This document shows positions 11,090 to 19,290 of a stretch of DNA of 64,000 nucleotides, in pieces (position 1 is the first letter of the stretch; each line of letters begins with the position of its first letter). The DNA comes from Alphaproteobacteria bacterium. GTDB lineage: Bacteria > Pseudomonadota > Gammaproteobacteria > Burkholderiales > Burkholderiaceae_C. The translations under genes were made by a program, and so were the position numbers. Under the pieces are notes generated by a model. The model searched no databases and had not been told where the DNA came from. It saw only the letters and a program-made list of their open reading frames with translations. The stretch spans positions 116,324-180,323 of the forward strand of contig JASGCM010000003.1 in NCBI GenBank assembly GCA_030054175.1, written 5' to 3'.

Positions 11090-11090
11090 G

Positions 11091-11987
11091 TCATCGATTT
11101 TTTTGATGCCCAACCGCCATCTGCGTGGCGACCTCCACCGCCTGGGCGATGATGTGGCGCATGGGGGAAGACTCGGGGTAAGGCCAATTGATCGCATACA
11201 GCGGCAAGGGGCTCAAGCGCAAATCGCTGGGCCAGATGGCGACTTCATGGCGCAAGGCCAATTGCTCGGCCGCAGCCCGTGGAAAGGTGGCGTAGCCAAA
11301 ACCGCTCTCGACCATCTTGACCAAGGCCGAAATGGAAGAAATGGCGTGCACGCGCTTGTCGGTCAAACCCGCCAAGGCCAAGGCCTCGACCAAGGCCACA
11401 TGGGGTTGCGAGCCACGCTGAAATGTCATCAGCCCCACGTTGGCAATGTCTTTCAGGGTCAATCGACGGCGTTTGACCTGTCGGGGACCGACCCAACACA
11501 TGTCCATGGCTGGCAAGGCCATGCAATCGAGTCCTCCGCCCATGGGCGCAGCGGTGAACACCAGATCCAAGGCGCCGCGCCGCGCCTGCTCGTTGAGCAC
11601 CGGGGTCATTTCAACGGTCAGGTCAAACTCGATGCTGGGGTGCAAGGCCTGCAGGCGCTCGACCAAGGGAATCAGCCAAGTGTGCAAGACCGTCTCGATC
11701 CCGCCGATGCGCACCAAGAGGGGCGCCTGCGCCGGATTCTCGAACTCTTGCTGCATGCGTTGTTCAAGCTCCAAAAACTGCTCGGCGAATTGCAAAAAAC
11801 GCTCACCCGCATGGGTCAGGCGAAACCCCCGGTCGCGGCGATCAACCAATGCGGTGCCTAAGGCGTCCTCAAGGGCGGCGATCCGACTGGACACCGCCGA
11901 TTGCGTCAGATGCAGTTTCTCGGCGGTGCGCGTCACGCTGTGCAAACGCGCCAGCCAGACAAAAGACTCAATGAAGCGCAAGTTCAT
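11091..11987 (-). CDS. LysR-family transcriptional regulator
   Basis: A 298-residue regulator of normal LysR length. The N-terminal winged helix-turn-helix covers about residues 1-60, with the signature AEKLHLTQSAVSSRIAALEDALG and the following FRLTHAGERFL wing. The rest is a periplasmic-binding-protein-like effector domain. It lies directly upstream of, and in the same direction as, the DUF1445-TRAP-oxoprolinase genes, rather than divergent as is more common. It is the obvious candidate controller of that operon, with the imported acid or a product as coinducer. The ATG at 11987 is the first start in frame with the HTH. Confidence 0.9.
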   Translation of the reverse strand: MNLRFIESFVWLARLHSVTRTAEKLHLTQSAVSSRIAALEDALGTALVDRRDRGFRLTHAGERFLQFAEQFLELEQRMQQEFENPAQAPLLVRIGGIETVLHTWLIPLVERLQALHPSIEFDLTVEMTPVLNEQARRGALDLVFTAAPMGGGLDCMALPAMDMCWVGPRQVKRRRLTLKDIANVGLMTFQRGSQPHVALVEALALAGLTDKRVHAISSISALVKMVESGFGYATFPRAAAEQLALRHEVAIWPSDLRLSPLPLYAINWPYPESSPMRHIIAQAVEVATQMAVGHQKNR

Positions 11988-12026
11988 ACGGACATTATCC
12001 CCGTGCTGGGAAGGGAATGAGGCTCA

Positions 12027-12054
12027 TTGCCTTGACCCCCCGCAAAGCTAAAAT
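12027..12054 (+). promoter_or_regulatory. Candidate sigma-70 promoter for the small membrane protein
   Basis: TTGCCT (12027-12032), a 16-base spacer and TAAAAT (12049-12054) match the sigma-70 consensus well. Transcription would begin near 12061, leaving almost no leader before the GTG at 12066. It occupies the 78-base gap that separates the divergent lysR gene from the membrane protein. Confidence 0.4.
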
Positions 12055-12065
12055 CCCCGACACGA

Positions 12066-12641
12066 GTGAAAAGATTATTCATGTGGTTGCGCCTGCCGTT
12101 TAAGCTGGAAGAGTTTTTGGGAGTGCTTTTTGCAGCGCTCGTTTATACGATCACCTATATTTTTTCATTCAACCTGAGTGAATCATTTGAGTTTTCGCAC
12201 GCCACCTCCTGGGTATTTTTGCCAAGCGGCGTGCGCTTGCTTTTGGTGCTGACATTGCTGGGCCAAGGCGCAATGGGTGTTTGGTTAGGCACTCTATTGA
12301 TCGATTATGTATATATGGAATCCAGCGACCACCTCTACAACTGGGTGACCGCGGCGGTGGCTGGCGGTTCGGCCTACATCAGCTTGAAATTGGCTCAGAA
12401 CAGATTGGGACTGGGTGCAAATCTGCACCAATTGACCCAGGCTCAGTTGATGGGCATTTGCATGATCTTTTCGGTATTGAGTCCACTCTTGCATCAAATT
12501 TGGTTCTGGCTACATGGGGATACCTATTCTTTTATTCAAAGCTGGGCTGTGATGGCCTTGGGCGATCTGGGTGGCAGCATGATCATCCGGGGTGGTATGT
12601 TCATCTTGCTGCGGCTGATTCGTTGGATTGCCGGATCCTGA
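12066..12641 (+). CDS. Integral membrane protein, possibly MASE1-like
   Basis: A 191-residue protein with about five hydrophobic segments and no soluble output domain. The stretch SWVFLPSGVRLLLVLTLLGQ resembles the start of MASE1-type sensory membrane domains, which normally precede GGDEF, EAL or kinase modules; none follows here. The GTG at 12066 gives the longest product; an ATG at 12081 would shorten it by five residues, and neither has a clear ribosome site. Base composition looks more AT-rich than its neighbours, which could mark transferred or fast-evolving DNA. Function unknown. Confidence 0.6.
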   Translation: MKRLFMWLRLPFKLEEFLGVLFAALVYTITYIFSFNLSESFEFSHATSWVFLPSGVRLLLVLTLLGQGAMGVWLGTLLIDYVYMESSDHLYNWVTAAVAGGSAYISLKLAQNRLGLGANLHQLTQAQLMGICMIFSVLSPLLHQIWFWLHGDTYSFIQSWAVMALGDLGGSMIIRGGMFILLRLIRWIAGS

Positions 12642-12643
12642 CA

Positions 12644-12672
12644 TTGGAAACAGGACCATCATCGGCTATGCT
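12644..12672 (+). promoter_or_regulatory. Candidate promoter of the second TRAP operon
   Basis: TTGGAA (12644-12649), exactly 17 bases, then TATGCT (12667-12672) make a plausible sigma-70 promoter, 60 bases before the dctP start. No regulator gene is adjacent and no clear operator palindrome is seen. Confidence 0.45.
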
Positions 12673-12732
12673 TGAGCGTCCTCTGCAGCACATGCAGGGT
12701 TTCCCTAACACTCGACCTACGGAGTTCGCCAC

Positions 12733-13713
12733 ATGAAACCATGGATCCGTGCCTTATTGCCTTTGGCCTTGCTGTCGCCTGCCCTGAGCGGCACCGCCTG
12801 GGCGCAAACCAAGTGGGACTTGCCCGCGGCCTACCCGGCCACCAACTTTCACACGGTCAACCTGAACCAATTCGCTGCCGACATCGACAAGGCCTCGGGC
12901 GGCAAGCTGAAAATCACGGTTCATGCCAACGCCTCGCTGTTCAAAGCGCCTGAAATCAAGCGGGCCGTGCAGAGCGGTCAAGCCCCCATCGGCGAAGTGC
13001 TGATGGTGAATTTCCAGAACGAGTGGCCGATCTGGGGTGCCGATGGCCTGCCCTTTTTGGCCGACAGCTACGATGAGTCGGTGCGCCTTTGGAAAGCCCA
13101 GAAACCTTTGTTGGACAAAAAGCTGGCCGAGCAAGGCATGATGGCGCTCTATGCCGTGCCCTGGCCCCCGCAGGGCGTGTACAGCAAAAAGTCGCTCAAT
13201 AGCGCGGCCGACCTCAAAGGCATCAAGTGGCGCGCCTACAGCCCGGCCACGGCCCGCATCGCCGAGTTGGTGGGGGCGCAGCCCGTCACGGTGCAGGCTG
13301 CCGAAGTCAGTCAAGCCTTCGCCACTGGCGTGACCGAGAGCATGATGTCCAGCGGTTCAACCGGCGCCGATGCCAAACTGTTCGAGCATGTGAAGTACTG
13401 GTACGACACCCAAGCCTGGCTGCCCAAGAACGTCGTGCTGTTGAACAAAAAAGCCTTTGACGCGCTGGACAAGCCAACGCAAGACGCGGTGATTAAGGCC
13501 GCAGCCGATGCCGAAGCGCGCGGCCTGGCCGAGAGCAAAAAAGCCAACACGGCTTCGCTCGATCAATTGCGCAACGGCGGCATGCAGATTCTCCCCCCAC
13601 CCGCTCAGCTGACCGCCGACCTGAAGAAGGTAGGCGACGTCATGCTGAAAGAATGGCTGGACAAGGCCGGTCCTGAGGGCAAGGCCCTGCTCGACGCCTA
13701 CAACCGCAAATAA
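12733..13713 (+). CDS. dctP: TRAP transporter substrate-binding protein (DctP)
   Basis: A 326-residue periplasmic receptor starting a second TRAP operon. The Sec signal peptide ends at about residue 24 (TAWA before QTKWD). The conserved ligand-carboxylate arginine is probably in GIKWRAYSPATA. GGAG lies eight bases before the ATG. It is only loosely similar to the receptor at 9179-10225, so the ligand probably differs. The neighbouring racemase-type and FAD amino-acid dehydrogenase genes suggest an amino or keto acid. Confidence 0.92.
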   Translation: MKPWIRALLPLALLSPALSGTAWAQTKWDLPAAYPATNFHTVNLNQFAADIDKASGGKLKITVHANASLFKAPEIKRAVQSGQAPIGEVLMVNFQNEWPIWGADGLPFLADSYDESVRLWKAQKPLLDKKLAEQGMMALYAVPWPPQGVYSKKSLNSAADLKGIKWRAYSPATARIAELVGAQPVTVQAAEVSQAFATGVTESMMSSGSTGADAKLFEHVKYWYDTQAWLPKNVVLLNKKAFDALDKPTQDAVIKAAADAEARGLAESKKANTASLDQLRNGGMQILPPPAQLTADLKKVGDVMLKEWLDKAGPEGKALLDAYNRK

Positions 13714-13718
13714 ATAAG

Positions 13719-14252
13719 ATGCGGCGCTGGCTGGACGGCCTGTATGCCTTGGGCGGCCAATTGGCCGCCCTTTGCGTATTGGCGATTTTGATCCTGATGA
13801 TCACCGCTTCGGTGGGGCGCAGCCTGGACTGGCGCGTGGGCTGGGTCAATGATGTGGTGGCCTGGCTGTGCGGAGCGGCCGCCTTCATGGGCATGGCCTA
13901 CAGCTTTCGCAACGGCGACTTCGTGCGCGTGACACTGGTGTTGGAAATCGTGCCTGCGCGTGTGCGCCGCTGGCTCGAATTTTTCTCGCTCTCGGTGGCC
14001 ACCGTGGCCATCGTTTACTTGGGTTATTGGGTGGTGCGTTTCACCCTTGAGAGTTACGAGTTCAACGACATCGCTGGCAATCTGGTGGCGATTCCGGTCT
14101 GGATCCCGCAAATGAGCTTCGTCTTTGGCGCATTGCTGTTCGTGGTTGCCGTGCTCGATGAATGCGTTCAGGTGCTGTTGGGGCGCAAGCCCAGCTATGT
14201 GACCCGGGTCGAGGAACGGCACGCTCGCGGCGATTTTTCCGAGGAACTTTGA
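13719..14252 (+). CDS. dctQ: TRAP transporter small permease (DctQ)
   Basis: A 177-residue protein with four hydrophobic helices, typical of the TRAP small subunit; it starts five bases after dctP stops. The RSLDWRVGWVNDVVAWLCG region and the acidic C-terminal tail fit the family. Its stop overlaps the large-permease start by one base (TGATG), so the two subunits are translationally coupled. Confidence 0.9.
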   Translation: MRRWLDGLYALGGQLAALCVLAILILMITASVGRSLDWRVGWVNDVVAWLCGAAAFMGMAYSFRNGDFVRVTLVLEIVPARVRRWLEFFSLSVATVAIVYLGYWVVRFTLESYEFNDIAGNLVAIPVWIPQMSFVFGALLFVVAVLDECVQVLLGRKPSYVTRVEERHARGDFSEEL

Positions 14253-15562
14253 TGGGTTTGCTGGAAATCGGCGGCTTGCTGCTCTTCATCATGCTGTTTC
14301 TGCTCAGTGGCGGCGTGTGGATCGCCATGACCTTGGCCATTGTGGGCTGGGTCGGACAGGCCTTTTTCACCACCACCTTGCCGGGTAAAAACCTGTTTTC
14401 CGCCTTTTGGGAAACCGCCGCCAGTTGGGAGTTGGCCGCGCTGCCACTGTTCATCTGGATGGGGGAAATTCTGTACCGCACCCGTTTGTCCGAGCAAATG
14501 TTCGATGGGCTGTCGCCGTGGTTGTCGCGCGTACCGGGCCGCTTGATGCACACCACCATCTTGGGTTGCGGCATTTTTGGCTCGGTTTCTGGCTCATCGG
14601 CGGCCACTTGCGCGACCATCGCCAAAGTGGCCTTGCCCGAATTGGAGCGGCGCGGCTACAACCGCGACATTGCCCTGGGCTCTCTGGCAGCAGCCGGGGG
14701 CTTGGGCATTCTGATTCCGCCATCAATCACCATGGTGGTCTACGCGGTGGCGGCTGACGCGAGCGTGATCCGTCTCTTTTTGGCGGGTTTCCTGCCTGGT
14801 TTTTTGCTCATGGGGCTGTTTTCGGCCTACATCATGTGGTGGAGCCTGCGCCACCCCGATCAGGTGCCGCCGCCCGAGCCCCCGACCACCTTGGCCGAAA
14901 AAATGAGGCGTTCGGGCAGCCTGATCCCCTGTGGCTTGCTGATCATTTTTATTGTGTGGGTGTTGGTGACCGGCATCGCCACCGCGACCGAATGCGCCGC
15001 CTATGGGGTGGTGGGTTCCCTGGCCATCGCCGCCGCCGGGCGTTCGCTGACCTGGCAAAATTTTTGGCAAGGCCTGGTCGGTGCCACCCGGGTCAGCTGC
15101 ATGATCATGTTCATTCTGGCGGGTGCCGCCTTTCTGACCAAAACCATGGCTTTCACCGGCATTCCCAAAGCCTTGGCCGAAACAGTGGTGGCGGCGCAAC
15201 TCTCACCGTACAGCCTGATTGCGGTCTTGGTGATCGTGTACCTGATTCTGGGCACGGCGCTCGACGGTATTTCGATGATCGTGCTGACCAGTGCGGTAGT
15301 TTTGCCCATGATTCAAAAAGCCGGCTTCGACCTGATCTGGTTTGGCATCTTCATCATCATGCTGGTCGAGATCGCCGAGGTGACGCCACCCGTAGGGTTC
15401 AATTTATTCGTGCTGCAAAACATGACGGGCATCGACAGCAACCGCATCGCGCGCGTGACCGTGCCTTTCTTCGTTTGCATGATCGTGGGCATCGTGCTCA
15501 TCACGGTGTTCCCGGGTATCGTGACCGGCGTGCCCAATTGGCTCATGGGCGTGCCCAAATAG
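14252..15562 (+). CDS. dctM: TRAP transporter large permease (DctM)
   Basis: A 436-residue protein with about twelve membrane segments. Family text includes RTRLSEQMFDGLSPWLSRVP, FGSVSGSSAATCATIAKVALPE and the PPSITMVVYA loop, all typical of DctM. It forms the transport channel with the preceding DctQ and is fed by the DctP at 12733. The ATG at 14252 overlaps the dctQ stop; an upstream in-frame start at 14162 lies inside dctQ and is rejected. Confidence 0.93.
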   Translation: MGLLEIGGLLLFIMLFLLSGGVWIAMTLAIVGWVGQAFFTTTLPGKNLFSAFWETAASWELAALPLFIWMGEILYRTRLSEQMFDGLSPWLSRVPGRLMHTTILGCGIFGSVSGSSAATCATIAKVALPELERRGYNRDIALGSLAAAGGLGILIPPSITMVVYAVAADASVIRLFLAGFLPGFLLMGLFSAYIMWWSLRHPDQVPPPEPPTTLAEKMRRSGSLIPCGLLIIFIVWVLVTGIATATECAAYGVVGSLAIAAAGRSLTWQNFWQGLVGATRVSCMIMFILAGAAFLTKTMAFTGIPKALAETVVAAQLSPYSLIAVLVIVYLILGTALDGISMIVLTSAVVLPMIQKAGFDLIWFGIFIIMLVEIAEVTPPVGFNLFVLQNMTGIDSNRIARVTVPFFVCMIVGIVLITVFPGIVTGVPNWLMGVPK

Positions 15563-15567
15563 GTGAT

Positions 15568-16353
15568 ATGACTTTGCCTGCAACCGTCGGCATCCTGATG
15601 CTCGATACCCGCTTTCCCCGCCCCTTGGGTGACATCGGGCACCCAGGCACATGGCAGGCCCTGGGTCTGCAGCCTCTGTACCGGGTGGTGTCGGGCGCAT
15701 TTCCGACCGAAATCGTCAACCCCCATGCGCATCCCGCTTGGTTAGAGCATTTCATCGAAGCGGGACAGGCGCTGGTGAATCAAGGGGCCCAGGTGCTGAC
15801 CACCAGCTGCGGCTTTTTGGCGCGGCACCAAACGGCCTTACAGTCTTCATTGACGGTGCCCGTGATCAGCTCGGCCTTGTTGTGGTGCTGTGAACTGGAC
15901 GCCCCAGGCATCTTGACCTTTGACGCCCAGCGCCTGGGCGCGCCCGAGTTGGACGGCGCCGGCGTGGCGTCAGGCACCCCGGTGGTGGGGGCGGCGGCGC
16001 AAAGTGAGTTTCACCGCCGCATCATGGGCAACGACATCCATATGGACCTGGGGCAAGCCGAGCACGATGTGGTATCGGCCGCCCTGGAATTGGTCAAGCA
16101 TCACCCCGAGGTTCGACACATTGTGCTGGAATGCACCAATATGCCGCCCTATGCGGACGCGATCCGTGCAGCCACCGATCTGCCCACGCTCGATGTGATG
16201 GGTCTGGTCGCCCGTTGCCTCAATCCTGGTCGCGCTCAAAGTCGAAACCGATCGGGGCGAAAGGCTGCTGCATCGACCGAGGTGGTGTCACCCGACATCA
16301 TTTGCGCCAACATTTCACCGCTGGCTGGGCCCGTCGATAAACCAATGTGTTGA
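15568..16353 (+). CDS. Aspartate/glutamate racemase-superfamily protein
   Basis: A 261-residue protein with the two-cysteine layout of the Asp/Glu racemase superfamily: Cys81 in TTSCGF and Cys189 in LECTNMPP, the expected acid/base pair for cofactor-free inversion. It begins five bases after dctM, so it is probably in the TRAP operon and acts on the imported amino acid or a hydantoin-like compound. The family-like core ends near residue 218. The last 40 or so residues are read antisense to the conserved C-terminus of the FAD dehydrogenase and do not look like a natural domain, so a shifted or lost stop is possible. Confidence 0.75.
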   Translation: MTLPATVGILMLDTRFPRPLGDIGHPGTWQALGLQPLYRVVSGAFPTEIVNPHAHPAWLEHFIEAGQALVNQGAQVLTTSCGFLARHQTALQSSLTVPVISSALLWCCELDAPGILTFDAQRLGAPELDGAGVASGTPVVGAAAQSEFHRRIMGNDIHMDLGQAEHDVVSAALELVKHHPEVRHIVLECTNMPPYADAIRAATDLPTLDVMGLVARCLNPGRAQSRNRSGRKAAASTEVVSPDIICANISPLAGPVDKPMC

Positions 16354-17522
16354 TGCCCCAGGGCCAACCACAAGCCAGGCTGGCGTGGTGCTGGTCCGAT
16401 CATCGGGCGGCTGTCGGGCAAAGTGGGTCGAGTGCCCAACCAGGCGGGGTCCGGGAGGGGCTCACCCACTTCAATGGCCTCACGGACCGCGTGCAAGGCC
16501 TGGACCAACTGGGCCTGCCCGCCCGCAGAGACCGGGGCCAACTGCGCATTCAATTCGACCCCGGTCGTCAATCGGTAGGCACCGGCCATGGGCGACAGGA
16601 CATATGCCCCGCCGGTGTCGTTCACCGGGCGACTCAACCGGTGTGACACACCGTAAGCCAGATGCTGGTGCTGGCCGCGCTCGTGGATGAGGGGCAAGCG
16701 CAGCCCCAAAGGTTGCAACAGGGTGTCAGACCATGGCCCCAAAGCCAGCACAGCCTGATGGGCCTGCAAAGCCCCCCTGTCGGTCTCTGCGCGCCAGCCG
16801 CCCTGAGTGGGAAGCAAGCGCTTTACCGACTGTCGCTGAATTTGGCCACCGATGGCCACGAAGGCCTGCGCGTAGGCGCGCACCAAGGCGCCCGGATCGC
16901 TGACCGAACTGGCGTCTTGCACCCACAGGGCCGATTCAAACGCACCCGGCCGGATCGCCGGCTCAAGTGCCAGCAACTCGCCCGCCGACAAGGTTTGATG
17001 GGCAACACCAAAGGCCTGGTAGAGCTGGGTGGTCCAAGCCGCGCCCAAGCGCGCCTGGGCGCTGCGGTAGAGCATGAGCCAGCCAAGGTCACGGCGCAAG
17101 TCCTCGCACCCCGCTTGCCGCATCCAATCCAGGTGCAAGGCGCGTGAACGCTGAATCAGGGCATTGAGGGCTTGGGTGGTGGGCTGAAAATCGCTGTCCC
17201 GGCCATGCCCCAGGAACTGCGCCAGCCTGGCCGCACGCGACAGCACATAAGCGGGCACGAAGCGCAACTTGGCCGAACGATTCGACAGCAATTGGGGCAA
17301 CTGCGGCCACAACTTGGGGTTGTTGAAGGGGATGAACGAGCTGGCCGCCAACATCCCGGCGTTACCGCCGGACGTGCCCCGCCCCGGCTCTTGGGCATCG
17401 ACCAAAGTCACCTCGAAACCGCGCCTGCGCAGCGCCCAGGCACACGACACGCCGACCATGCCGGCGCCCAACACGAGCACGCTTGCGGGGGAAACGGGGT
17501 CTTTCAGGATCGGAGCGGTCAT
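16236..17522 (-). CDS. FAD-dependent D-amino-acid dehydrogenase/oxidase family protein
   Basis: A 428-residue DAO-family flavoprotein. The N-terminal Rossmann motif is VLVLGAGMVGVSCAWAL near residue 14, followed by the FAD-contact segment GRGTSGGNAGML. The C-terminal GHQHIGLSTGPASGEMLA is the usual closing FAD motif of DadA-like enzymes. Likely reaction: oxidative deamination of a D-amino acid to a keto acid, with electrons passed to quinones or oxygen. The start at 17522 is chosen because the Rossmann fold begins just after it. The gene converges on the racemase gene with an unusually long 118-base overlap. Confidence 0.85.
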   Translation of the reverse strand: MTAPILKDPVSPASVLVLGAGMVGVSCAWALRRRGFEVTLVDAQEPGRGTSGGNAGMLAASSFIPFNNPKLWPQLPQLLSNRSAKLRFVPAYVLSRAARLAQFLGHGRDSDFQPTTQALNALIQRSRALHLDWMRQAGCEDLRRDLGWLMLYRSAQARLGAAWTTQLYQAFGVAHQTLSAGELLALEPAIRPGAFESALWVQDASSVSDPGALVRAYAQAFVAIGGQIQRQSVKRLLPTQGGWRAETDRGALQAHQAVLALGPWSDTLLQPLGLRLPLIHERGQHQHLAYGVSHRLSRPVNDTGGAYVLSPMAGAYRLTTGVELNAQLAPVSAGGQAQLVQALHAVREAIEVGEPLPDPAWLGTRPTLPDSRPMIGPAPRQPGLWLALGHQHIGLSTGPASGEMLAQMMSGDTTSVDAAAFRPDRFRL

Positions 17523-17550
17523 GAGGTTCTGAGGGACAATAGGGCGCATT

Positions 17551-17925
17551 ATGCAAGCCGTCATCGCCATCTGTATTGGGGCCTGCGCCGGCGCCTTGTT
17601 GCGCTGGCAGTTGTCCTTGTGGGGCAATGGACTGGCCGCCATGCCTTTGGGCACCTTGGCCGCCAACCTGATCGGGGGCTACCTGGTGGGCCTGTTCGTC
17701 GCCTGGTTCGAAGCCATGCCAGATCTCGACCCGCAATGGCGCCTGTTTCTGGTGACGGGGTTTCTGGGTGCGTTGACCACCTTTTCTTCGTTCAGTGCCG
17801 AGGTGGTGGGCATGTTGCAGCAATCGCGACTGGCCTTGGCCGCAGGCACCGCGGTTTTGCACCTGATGGGCTCGTTGGCGCTGACCTGGGCCGGTCTGAA
17901 GACCATGGAATGGGTGCTGCGCTAA
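17551..17925 (+). CDS. crcB: Fluoride ion exporter CrcB/Fluc
   Basis: A 124-residue, four-helix membrane protein. Signature pieces are GACAGALLRWQL, GTLAANLIGGYLVG and GFLGALTTFSSFS, including the conserved Asn and the TTFS fluoride-path residues. Fluc proteins act as dual-topology dimers that let fluoride leave the cytoplasm. Only 28 bases separate it from the divergent dehydrogenase start, too short for a fluoride riboswitch. Confidence 0.95.
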   Translation: MQAVIAICIGACAGALLRWQLSLWGNGLAAMPLGTLAANLIGGYLVGLFVAWFEAMPDLDPQWRLFLVTGFLGALTTFSSFSAEVVGMLQQSRLALAAGTAVLHLMGSLALTWAGLKTMEWVLR

Positions 17926-17941
17926 CAGATAAACTTCAGTC

Positions 17942-18787
17942 ATGAATGCCGCAGTACCCTCACGACCCGTCCGCAGCCAATACGAAGATTTCATGCGCCA
18001 TGTACACCAACATGGGGTGTTGAAAGGCGACCGTACAGGCACTGGCACGCGCAGCGTGTTTGGCCACCAGATGCGCTTTGACCTGAATGAAGGCTTTCCG
18101 CTGGTGACCACCAAAAAAGTGTTTTTGCGCGCCATCATCATCGAACTCTTGTGGTTTTTGCGCGGCGGCCGCAACGTGAAATGGCTGCAAGAGCGAGGCT
18201 GCACGATTTGGGACGAATGGGCCCGACCCGATGGCGATCTGGGGCCGGTGTATGGCGTCCAGTGGCGCAGTTGGCCCAAACCCGATGGTGGACACATCGA
18301 TCAAATGGCCCAAGTGGTGCAGACCCTGAAGCAAAACCCCGATTCACGCCGCATCATCGTCAGCGCCTGGAACGTGGCCGACCTCGATCAGATGGCACTC
18401 ATGCCTTGCCACGCCTTCTTCCAGTTCTATGTGGCCCCGGCCCAAGCCCCTGAACAACGCGCCAAGCTCAGCTGCCAGCTGTACCAGCGCAGCGCCGATA
18501 TTTTCCTGGGGGTCCCGTTCAACATCGCCAGCTACGCTTTGTTGACGCACATGCTGGCCCAGCAATGCGATCTGGATGTGGGCGACTTCATTTGGACTGG
18601 TGGCGACTGCCACATTTATGCCAACCACACCGAGCAAGTCGAATTGCAGTTGTCGCGCACGCCTTATGCCTACCCCACCCTGAACATCAAGCGCCGCCCT
18701 GCCTCGATCTTTGATTACGAATTCGAAGACTTCGAAGTGCTCGACTACCAGTGCCACCCGGCCATCAAAGCGCCGGTGGCGGTGTGA
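17942..18787 (+). CDS. thyA: Thymidylate synthase
   Basis: A 281-residue ThyA, converting dUMP to dTMP with methylenetetrahydrofolate. The nucleophile is Cys156 in [11 protein letters not shown]. Other signatures are DRTGTGT near residue 31, [21 protein letters not shown] and DCHIYANH. folA follows directly, the classical pairing because ThyA oxidises folate to dihydrofolate. The ATG at 17942 starts 16 bases after crcB. Confidence 0.97.
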   Translation: MNAAVPSRPVRSQYEDFMRHVHQHGVLKGDRTGTGTRSVFGHQMRFDLNEGFPLVTTKKVFLRAIIIELLWFLRGGRNVKWLQERGCTIWDEWARPDGDLGPVYGVQWRSWPKPDGGHIDQMAQVVQTLKQNPDSRRIIVSAWNVADLDQMALMPCHAFFQFYVAPAQAPEQRAKLSCQLYQRSADIFLGVPFNIASYALLTHMLAQQCDLDVGDFIWTGGDCHIYANHTEQVELQLSRTPYAYPTLNIKRRPASIFDYEFEDFEVLDYQCHPAIKAPVAV

Positions 18788-18789
18788 GC

Positions 18790-19281
18790 ATGGCCCTGGG
18801 TCTGATTTACGCCCGCACCCGCAACGGGGTGATTGGTCGCCAGGGCCAAATGCCCTGGCACCTGCCCGAAGACTTGGCGCATTTCAAGCGCGTGACTCTG
18901 GGGCAACCGGTGATCATGGGGCGCAAGACCTGGGACTCTATCCCGCCGAGGTTTCGCCCCCTTCCCGGCCGAGTCAATTGGGTCATCACACGTCAAACCG
19001 ACTGGCAAGCGCCGGGCGCTCGGGTGGCCCACTCCCTCACAGAAGCCTTGCAACAGATGCCGCCAGACAGCCAGCCCTGGGTCATGGGTGGAGGCGAAAT
19101 TTACGCCCAAGCCATGCCGCTGGCCACGCATGCGGTGGTGACCGAGATTGATTTGGTGGTTGAAGACGGTGACACTTTTGCGCCACAATTCGACTCGACT
19201 TGGGTCGAAGTGGCACGCGAGTCGAAGGTGTCCACCAACGGCCTGGGGTATGACTTTGTTCAACTGAAAAAAAACACCTAG
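18790..19281 (+). CDS. folA: Dihydrofolate reductase
   Basis: A 163-residue type I DHFR with family signatures NGVIGRQGQMPWHLPEDLAHF, VIMGRKTWDSIP and VMGGGEIYAQAMP. It regenerates tetrahydrofolate from the dihydrofolate made by ThyA. The ATG at 18790 lies two bases after the thyA stop; a GTG at 18784 overlapping that stop is an alternative adding two residues. Confidence 0.96.
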   Translation: MALGLIYARTRNGVIGRQGQMPWHLPEDLAHFKRVTLGQPVIMGRKTWDSIPPRFRPLPGRVNWVITRQTDWQAPGARVAHSLTEALQQMPPDSQPWVMGGGEIYAQAMPLATHAVVTEIDLVVEDGDTFAPQFDSTWVEVARESKVSTNGLGYDFVQLKKNT

Positions 19282-19290
19282 GAGATTGCC

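Noticed and set aside
17523..17550. Fluoride riboswitch before crcB
   Set aside because: Only 28 bases separate the divergent starts, too short for the aptamer, and its core bases are not seen.
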